64,000 bases of DNA from Symbiodinium natans (taxonomy: Eukaryota > Sar > Dinophyceae > Suessiales > Symbiodiniaceae): positions 60,001 to 124,000 of the forward strand of contig CAJNDS010001458.1 of NCBI GenBank assembly GCA_905221605.1, in the 5' to 3' direction. Position 1 is the first letter of the stretch; the number at the start of each line of letters is the position of its first letter. Positions 54,101 through 61,205 of the stretch are shown here, in pieces. The notes under the pieces are model-generated. The model was not told the origin of the DNA. It was given only the letters and a program-made list of their open reading frames with translations, and ran no database searches. A program made the position numbers and the translations under genes.

Positions 54101-57100
54101 GTTTAGGGTTTAGGGTTTAGGGTTTAGGGTTTAGGGTTTAGGGTTTAGGGTTTAGGGGTTAGGGGTTAGGGGTTAGGGGTTAGGGGTTTAGGGATAAGGG
54201 TTTAGGGGTTTAGTTTTCGGGATTTAGAGGTTTAGGGTCATGCAAGGCGTCGAAAGGTCGGGTTCGGGGTCAGCTTTAGGGGGTTGAGTGTTTTGGGCTC
54301 TTCGTCATGGCACAAAGCCAAGTAATTATGGGGATGTGTCAGGTAGGTTTCTTGTACGGCTCTTGGGTTTATTGGCTTGCGACATCTTCTTGCCCAAGAT
54401 GGAAGCCAAAAGCCTCCTAAAGCCCCAATCCCTGACACCACATAAGGGAAGGAAGGGGGGCCGTGCGCAGCCGCCCCTCAGGCTGCAGAAGGAGACGTCC
54501 AGCTGCAAAAGGGAGCCTGGTGGCATTGTTGAGGATGGTGGGGCTTCGGCTTGAGGATGGTGGGGCTTAGGGTTGAGGGCTTGGGATCCAAGCTCGCTCT
54601 TTGTTCAATAAACAACGAAGGAACTTAAGAGTAAATATCCACCTTTTGTATGTAGTAGTGCGATGGAAGATTTTTTTCGGAACTTATTGCGTTACGGCTT
54701 CGCTGAGGGCTTTTTCCCAGCGTCGACGATTGATTGAAGGATGGTTTAAGGTTGAGTCAAACATCAGCAGCCTCCCTGCAAGAAGCCACGACCTAGTCTT
54801 TCGGAACAAGCGCAGACAAGGCTGCGGCACAGACGAGTCGCCGCCGCTCGCCAGCGACTGTGCAAAGGCTTCCGCGGCAAGGTCACCGATGGCAGGATTT
54901 TGCCGGAGCTTCAGCGACGTAAGACCTCATTCGAGAAGTCCATAGACTGCTTTGTTCCTACATCCCTCAACATCCTCAAGCCCTTTGCTGGTGAACTCTT
55001 CGAGGTACTGGGGCTGCATGGTTGTTCAACAATCAGAGTCCCCTGAGAAGGGTACCTTGTATTCGGCTTCGGACACTGCGAAATTCCTTGGGTTGGTCAA
55101 ATAGAAGCTCCTTCCAACAATCTGGAAACTGCAAGACAAGATAAAGAAAAGAGTGTTGGGAAGCGCACCCTATACCCTAAACCTTAAGCCCCCAACCCAA
55201 CCTAAATCCTAAACCCCCGCTTGGGAATCTCGAGGTGCTTAAGGGCCTTCAGGGGCCCTGTTGGCTTCAAAACTTGGGGCTTAGGGTTTAGGGTTTAGGG
55301 TTTGGGGCTTGGGGTTTAGGGTTTTGGGTTTGGGGTTTTTGGGCCTAGTGCTTCGAAATATGCATTTGATAAGAAAAGAGGCGGCAGTCCGCCAGGGCGG
55401 ATCCGAAGTCTACCCAGGCATCCTCGCTGACAGACCTGCAGATGTCGCCCCAACGTTGCCCAAAATTCCATGCATCAAATGCAACTGTGCTGCACGTGCA
55501 CTCGGTGGTTCGCAGCAGGCCAGGCCAAAAACTGTCCGCCGACCCAGACTCAACATGAATACAGCTCTTGGCAATATGCCATAGCAGCTGTGCGTGGGAC
55601 CAAAAGCGGGATCGGTACTTTCCACAATCACTGGACCACCTCATTTCCAGGCAGAGTGAGGGGGTAGGGCGGTCGGGGTTGGGTTTGGGGCGGGCGAGGG
55701 TGGCGGGGGGCAAGGTACTGGTGCTCGGGGGGTGGGGTTGGGTTGGTAGGTGAGTGGGGTAGGGGTTTCAAGGTGAACAAAAGACTTAGGGTCTTCACTG
55801 AGGCCGCCCCCGCTCAAGCTGGGATCGGCGGATAGCATTTTTTAGGGGTCCCCTATTTTCGTAACCCTCAGCAGGACCTGACGATGCCGCAGAGAAAAGA
55901 ACAGAAAAACCCTAAACCCTAAACCCTAAACCCTAAACCCTAAACCCTAAACCCTAAACCCTAAACCCTACCACTCCGGGGCCTGGCGCTGGAGAGGTCC
56001 AAATCAAGGAGGCCAGCGCCCCCGCCACGCAGGACCTGCGGCGTTTCGGAGCTCCAGGGGCCTTAGGGTTTAGGGTTTAGGGTTTAGGGTTTAGGGTTTA
56101 GGGTTTAGGGTTTAGGGTTTAGGGTTTAGGGTTCAGGGTTTAGGGTTTAGGGCTTTTAGAGGCTTCGGAAGGGTTTGAGGTTTGGCTCTTGAGTAGGGCA
56201 TTCGAGGATTTTGCGTTTTTGCTGGGGCGTTTGAGATCGTTTGAGTATTTGGGGTCCTGTGCGGTTTCAGGTTTTTGGGCGTTTGCTTTATGGCTTGGGG
56301 CTTGAGGTTTGGGCGTTTAGGGCTTAGGGCTGGGGTTCGCCGATGCCACGCATTCGTGAGAGACGGAGTCACTGAAGTTTAATTCTCGGCCAATTCTCGG
56401 CCCTCTTTGAATCTCCACTGGAGTGTGTATAGTCTATTCCTTACTTGTAGCTTAGAGTACTGAAAACAAGGCCCAGAATATTGTGCCAGCGGGGACCCCA
56501 AACAGAGACCGTGTGGAGCCCGGGTGTGAATACGATTTTGCCGTCCAACATGCGACTTGGCCTCGAGAAAAACCATTGTCCGAAACCCCTGGGTGTTGAC
56601 ACACCAGTTGGGGGACGTAGTACGACGTAGATCAACCACACCTCCACAGAAACGAGCCCTCTCCCGTGACACTAGCCTTGGCAATGGCCCGGATGCCCCC
56701 ATCAGCGAGGGGGTTGTGGCTCAGGTTCAGCCTGCAATCCCACCACGCATGCCGACTGAACCCCGACGTTGGCTCTTTTTGTGCCTATTTGACTCTCTTT
56801 GATGCAGGCTGTGTGGGCGAGCCCTGTGCGAAAAGGTAACTGATCAGACTCCTAATCTCCCACCGCGAGCAACTCTTTCTCAAGCGCATACTATTTGGGG
56901 TCTATATTGGGGTCCCCATTCTCGCAACCCCCCACATCACGGGCCCACACCCTACAAACTCACATGCTTAAAAGCCCACCAAAAAAAAATAATAAAAAAA
57001 CCTGAAAGCCTAAATGCTCCAAACCCTCAGCGGTGAGCCCACTCCCTTGGGGACGCGGCTCCGTAAGGGGCGAGCCGTTCCTCATGCGGGGGAGGGTCGA

Positions 57101-59723
57101 AGGGGTTTACGGGCTTGCGGGTTTCGGGCGTTTCGGGCGCGGCTCAAGAGCTTGAAGGTTTCGGGATGTTGGTTTAAAGTTCAGGGGGGGGGAAGGGGCG
57201 CATTCATAGGAATGCGAGGGGGATGACTCATCCGACTTTCATTCACATGGCCTGAAGATGCTGAAGGCTTTCTAAACTTCCGGACGGTTGCATAAGATTT
57301 TTCCTTGTTTGGGTTTATGGGGTTTACTGTGAACCTCCCCAAAGGTTGAGGGGATGTTGTTTCAGACAGGCTTGAGGGACTAAGGGTTCGGGGCGAGCGA
57401 AGGGGCTTCAGATGCTTTTTTCGGGCTGGAGTTGCGATCCATTTGAACCCCCAAGATTGCATCCGCTGACAATCTAGACCACAAGGCCTGGGCGGTGACG
57501 GAATCTGAGGATCCTGGAGGCATCGTCCTATCATGGAGTATTTTGCCTGCACCCTCAACCCCAGAGCTGAGCCATTCAACCCTCAACCCTAAACCCTTAA
57601 ACCCGAACATGAGACACGTGCGACAGAGCTTCGCACTGAGAAGCGCCTCTGCTAACGCGGCGCAGCCATCCGCGCCGATGGAGTTGTTCCGAAGGCTCAC
57701 CGCCTTTCCCACAAGGCGCACGGATTTAGGGCTCATGCTGTTAGGGATGAAGGTTAGGGCTTAGGGCTTAGGGCTTAGGGCTTCGGGCTTAGGGCTTAGG
57801 GCTTAGGGCTTAGGGCTTCGGGCTTCGGGCTTCGGGCTTCGGGCTTAGGGCTTAGGGCTTCGGGCTTAGGGCCTAGGGCCTAGGGCCTAGGGCTTAAGAT
57901 TGAAGGTGAAGGTTTAGCGCTCAGGCTTTGGGGCATGTCAGGATTCAAGGCTCACAGAACTTGGTTTTCAGGGGCCCTTGGTAACCCAAAACCGTAAACC
58001 CTAAAAACCCCAAACCGAATCTAACCTGCTGGCCTCCAACGTGGAATTCCTGGAAGGGCGGTTCGGGGTTTAGGATTCAGGGTTTGTTTACGGTTCCTAC
58101 AAACCATGGTGAGCCCTAGCAGGGTCAGAACTCCCAGAAGCTCCAGACTCAGCCTCTCAGCCCTGCAAAACTTGTAGTTTATGGCGGTAGTGCTTTGCTC
58201 TCCTTTGGGCTTTGAAGCGTCTAGGGCCCCCCAAGGAATCCCTAACGTGGTGTATCGATCTTCTAGGCGGCATGACGTCTTCAGGGTGCAGGGTTTTGGG
58301 CTTAGGATGTAGGGTTTGGGGTTTAGGTTGTAGGGTTTAGGGCTTAGGGTTTGGTGTGGAGGGTTCGGGCCTGTGAATCTTCGGGCTTCAAGGTCTGAGC
58401 CTACAAAGCCTACACATCGGCGGCGCCGCTCCTCTGCAGGGCCCCCGCGATGTAGGCCATGCCGGCATCACCCACACAGCCGCAAGCCTCCAGCAATTAG
58501 TGTGTGAGGGACTTTGTGCAAGAGGCCTTGAGGGTTTAGGGTTCAGGGGCTTAAGGAGATTTTGGGGCTCGGAACACGCAGCTTTGCACCCTCCACTCCG
58601 TGCAAAGGTTTTGAGCTTCTCCGCATTATCAACACATGCTGCATACAGACACCTGCCTCTTCCAGCCCTCAAACCCAACTCAAACCATCCAAGACAAGAA
58701 TGCCTGGACCCTCCAACCGACCACCAGCCAACCCCACGCCCCAGTACATGAGTAAACAAATACTACTGTATCTCCTATATATATATATATATACATAAGA
58801 TTCTTTCTGCTGTTTTCATTCACTCCATCATCCCCACCCTACAGCTACCGGATGCGTGCCATCCTGCCGTTTTCAGACAGGAAGTTACGGATGCTTCGCT
58901 GCAGGCTTCTGTCGCGGGACTCTCCGCGGAATTCTCCGAAGGGGTGGGCGGGTGAGGGATACTCGGCGGGACATTTGCGGGCTTCTCTGGGGTTGGGCAC
59001 TCCAAGGACGCCCGCCCTGCGGGCTTCTCTGCGGTTGGGCTTTCCAGGGATATTGGACCGGGCCCAAGACCGGGCCGAGGAGGAGCCCCCGCACCCAAAG
59101 TGGGGAGAGCCACCAAGAAAACCAAGCCACAAAGCCTAAAGCAAGGCCAAACCCCAAACCCTAAACCCTAAACCCTAGACCCTAAACCCTAAACCCTCAA
59201 CCCTAAAGGCCCTAAACCCCAAACCCTAACTCCGAAACCCAAAAAAACGCGCGAAACAGGTAGCCAGGTCCAGCTCGCGGAGGGCGCCGTGGGTGAGCAG
59301 CGCCCGACTCAGCCTGGCTCCAGAGCCAGTTTTCTGAGGGTTTAGGGTTTAGGGTTTAGGGTTTAGGGTTTAGGGTTTAGGGTTTAGGGTTTCGGGTTTA
59401 GGGTTTAGGGTTTAGGGTTTAAGCCTTATACAAACGCTACCAGTGAGCAGTTGCTTCTCCCGAGCTTTTCGGTGCGGGCGACTTGGCGGGCTATTTTGGG
59501 GCCTGGCTGGCGGACTTCCGCGGGCTTTTGGGCTATACCTAATTTAACCCTGAACCCTGAACCCTAAACCCTAAACCCTAAACCCTGAACCCTAAACCCT
59601 AAACCCTAAACCCTAAAAATACCCTGACCTTCCCAGCCTCTGCGCGCCCTTCCTCCCCAGCTCCTCGCCCGCCAGGCTGAGGATCTCAAGCTCGGGCTCT
59701 GCCGCGAGCTTGGCGGCGGCCAT
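48190..59723 (-). CDS. Multi-exon leucine-rich-repeat (ribonuclease-inhibitor type) gene
   Basis: About 15 tiny minus-strand exons, most encoding part of one RNI-type LRR (LxxLxLxxNxIGDxGAxALAxAL). In sense order: 59629-59723 (ATG start possible, LEILSLAGEELGRKGA), 59253-59313 (ALRELDLATCF), 58416-58487 (CVGDAGMAYIAGAL), 57635-57703 (AVSLRNNSIGADGCAALAEA), 55983-56035 (LLDLDLSSA), 53943-54015 (SLRQLRLFGN), 53208-53253 (HLEDLDLSRCQLGE), 52442-52513 (ALRELHLDRHLAG), 52151-52218 (NDLGAQGIVTLAEA), about 51910-51959 (QLRALTLRENR), 51308-51373 (SLKELDLAGNEAISDS), 50413-50484 (IRDAGGQSLGLALAAS), about 49865-49896 (LGLKNNKIG), 48888-48920 (ELDLSNNSIG) and about 48190-48252 (ALAADVATRR). Phases agree at every junction from exon 1 to exon 9. 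Donors are GT, GC or GA; acceptors nearly all AG|G. LRRs of this type bind proteins; the role here is unknown. Exons 10, 13 and 15 have approximate ends. Confidence 0.65.
48953..49010. repeat. (TTTAGGG)n, intron arm
   Basis: Eight heptamers directly right of the exon at 48,888-48,920. Pairs with the CCCTAAA tract at 49,738-49,808 at the other end of the same intron. Confidence 0.95.
49738..49808. repeat. (CCCTAAA)n, intron arm
   Basis: Ten clean heptamers next to the exon at about 49,865. Confidence 0.95.
50599..50705. mobile_element. MITE-like palindromic element M4
   Basis: Inverted repeats of 23 bp (TAAGCTCCCAAAAGTTGGAA... at 50,599 and complement ending 50,705) within an intron of the LRR gene. 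Confidence 0.65.
52641..52839. repeat. (TCTTAGG)n heptamer tract
   Basis: About 28 nearly perfect copies of TCTTAGG, a telomere-like variant with a changed register and base, immediately right of TTCAGGG repeats. Confidence 0.98.
53276..53372. repeat. (TTTAGGG)n, intron arm
   Basis: About 12 heptamers, two as TTTTAGGG, right of the exon at 53,208-53,253. Confidence 0.95.
53412..53501. mobile_element. MITE-like palindromic element M5
   Basis: Imperfect inverted repeats of about 32 bp, ATGTTCCCCCTTTTT... at 53,412 and complement ending at 53,501. Located in an intron of the LRR gene. Confidence 0.6.
53600..53930. repeat. Two CCCTAAA tracts with a unique island
   Basis: Tracts at 53,600-53,688 and 53,840-53,930. 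The island between them may hold another small minus-strand exon (ALGQAGEQGATWQA at about 53,700-53,770). Confidence 0.8.
54066..54240. repeat. (TTTAGGG)n then (TTAGGGG)n, intron arm
   Basis: About 14 TTTAGGG heptamers, then five TTAGGGG heptamers and octamers GTTTAGGG. Right of the exon at 53,943-54,015. Confidence 0.95.
54241..55904. other. Long LRR-gene intron with undecided ORFs
   Basis: A plus-strand frame at 54,601-54,945 and a minus-strand frame at 55,345-55,713 (CLEMRWSSDCGKYRSRFW) have ordinary protein-like composition but no motif I recognise. They may be genes or exons nested in the intron, or chance. Confidence 0.35.
55905..55970. repeat. (CCCTAAA)n, intron arm
   Basis: Nine clean heptamers, 13 bp left of the exon at 55,983-56,035. 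Confidence 0.95.
56063..56155. repeat. (TTTAGGG)n, intron arm
   Basis: Thirteen heptamers, 28 bp right of the same exon, opposite in polarity to the tract on its left. Confidence 0.95.
56156..57574. other. Long LRR-gene intron
   Basis: Holds a short copy of dispersed repeat R at 56,886-56,930 (minus), an A-rich run near 56,980, and overlapping open frames at 56,379-56,802 on both strands. The minus-strand frame with MLDGKIVFTPGLHTVSVWG is the most protein-like, but I cannot assign it. Confidence 0.4.
57740..57900. repeat. CTTAGGG/CTTCGGG/CCTAGGG tract, intron arm
   Basis: About 22 heptamers, all telomere-like with a C at the first position, grouped in blocks. Confidence 0.95.
58488..59154 (-). 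other. LRR-gene intron with a Pro/Glu-rich open frame
   Basis: Minus strand 58,820-59,125 has an internal repeat (SPTAEKPAGRASLE and CPTPEKPANVPP) and a hydrophilic, Ser/Pro-rich composition. It may be a low-complexity exon between LRR exons 2 and 3, or intron sequence. An (AT)n microsatellite lies at about 58,775-58,793. Confidence 0.35.
59155..59215. repeat. (CCCTAAA)n, intron arm
   Basis: Eight heptamers, with CCCTCAA variants, left of the LRR exon at 59,253-59,313. Confidence 0.95.
59338..59420. repeat. (TTTAGGG)n, intron arm
   Basis: Twelve heptamers with one TTTCGGG, right of the same exon. Forms an inverted pair with 59,545-59,618 across the intron joining LRR exons 1 and 2. Confidence 0.95.
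59545..59618. repeat. (CCCTAAA)n, intron arm
   Basis: Ten heptamers with CCCTGAA variants, 11 bp left of LRR exon 1. Confidence 0.95.
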
Positions 59724-59796
59724 GGCTCGGGAGTTTCGGGGGTTTTCGGGGTTTTTGGGGGGGTTTTCAGGGGTTTTCAGGGGTTTTCAGGGGTTT

Positions 59797-60069
59797 TCAG
59801 GGCTTAGCTTCTGGGATAACTGCCCCTGAGTCAGCGCGGTTCCAAAACTGCTTGGATTTCGTAAGGCTTCTGAGAGAAAGGAGTATCAGTGTACTCATCT
59901 GGCTGTCTCGGCCCAGAGTCAAAGAGTTATTGGATCTCGGAATGGATCTCTGCCTCTTGAGCTCTGAGGCATGTGGGCCACAACCATCTGAGACAACAAG
60001 AAGCGCCAGGGCATCGCCCCTTCTGCGACCCTGAAGCGCCCCCTGAACACACTGCTCGCACGGGTTCAC
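59797..60069 (-). CDS. Open frame upstream of the LRR gene, uncertain
   Basis: Ninety codons without repeat content (GRRRGDALALLVVSDGCGPH). It may be a 5' exon of the LRR gene if the ATG at 59,723 is not the true start, or unrelated. Confidence 0.25.
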   Translation of the reverse strand: MNPCEQCVQGALQGRRRGDALALLVVSDGCGPHASELKRQRSIPRSNNSLTLGRDSQMSTLILLSLRSLTKSKQFWNRADSGAVIPEAKP

Positions 60070-60078
60070 GCGGCAGAG

Positions 60079-60168
60079 ATTTAGGGTTTAGGGTTTAGGG
60101 TTTCAGGTTTAGGGTTTAGGGTTTAGGGTAGGGTTTAGGGTTTAGGGTTTAGGGTTTAGGGTTTAGGA
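60079..60168. repeat. (TTTAGGG)n tract
   Basis: About 12 heptamers with one TTTCAGG and one shortened unit. Confidence 0.95.
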
Positions 60169-60190
60169 GACGGTTTTTTGGCATGCTCGC

Positions 60191-60680
60191 ATGGAACTGC
60201 AAGCAGGAGCCTCTGGCAAGAACGAGCTCTCAAAGCATCATTCTGCACTCGAGCCCATGAAGCTACAATGTGTGTACAACATTGGCTTCCTACTATTCCA
60301 ACTACAGTATGCTGGCTCTTCATGCGGCCTGTCCAACCACTCTGCTGGAAGGCTGCGGCCAGAAGAGGCTTTTCGGCAACTTAACCCAAAAATGAGGATG
60401 CGAATACTGAAACAGTTTTCCGAAGTCCTGCCTTTGGAACACAGGAGAAGGCATGGAACAAACGGAACAGATGGCCCTGACTACATTTCTGCATCTGCAT
60501 AGTCGTTTTGCAGAGCAAATGATGCTGCACTGGGCCAGTTTTGGTAAGCCGGCGTTGAGCGCCGCGGAACATCATTTTCTTCTAAAGCTCAGGAAACTTG
60601 TGGGATTGGAGAAGTTATGTGTCACAGGTACGCCGCCCAGGGGAAAGTCCACGTTGGAAAAACCGGTCAGACACCGGTAA
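60191..60680 (+). CDS. Two overlapping plus-strand frames, possible frameshifted gene fragment
   Basis: Frame one (60,191-60,502) contains AFRQLNPKMRMRILKQFSEV; frame two (60,453-60,680) contains FAEQMMLHWASFGKPALSAA. Both have protein-like composition and overlap by 50 nt in different frames, as expected for a broken gene or two exons. Opposite to the strand of its neighbours. No family recognised. Confidence 0.3.
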
Positions 60681-61205
60681 CGCAGCTGCGACCCATCTCC
60701 AACCTCCGGGTAGAGCGGCGCCGGGGACCAGGTGTCAGGGACTACATTGACGGAGGCGGATCCTAACCTACAAATTATGGGGCGGTGGCCAACACCACCG
60801 CGCCAACACTCTAGCTAAAGTCTCGGACCCGGTAAAGTAGTCCCCGACACGCAACATCCCCGGAAAGCGACTAGCGCAAGACGCAGCACTCCATCTCATC
60901 AGCAAACCGTTGGTCACGTTGCTTCGCAAAGTCGTATGTATCCTGGAGACGACGAAAGATGGGGGCTTCGAGCTCAACTCTCCGCAACAAACTCACAAAA
61001 CCAACTCCGAACGGCCCTCTCCTTGAAGAGTGGATGCGACGAACCGGAGAAGCTGAAATCGTTCACAAGGTAGGTCAGAAAGAGCTTCTCCGACGTGATC
61101 CTAGGTTTAGAGTTTACGGTTGAGGGAGGGGCTCAGGCGCTTCAAGGTGGAGGTTGGGTTTGTTCCCGAGCTCCCCCCCCGCCCCTTCAGAAGGCACCGT
61201 TCTCG
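60681..61205. other. Unique sequence with one minus-strand ORF
   Basis: Minus strand 60,768-60,977 reads MLRVGDYFTGSETLARVLAR near its end, without a known motif. The 3' UTR of the membrane protein gene to the right would start at 61,205. Confidence 0.35.

Noticed and set aside
54960-55140. SEAEY motif on the minus strand, like the RNase H of copia elements
   Set aside because: No other reverse transcriptase or RNase H motifs nearby and a stop follows within 12 codons.
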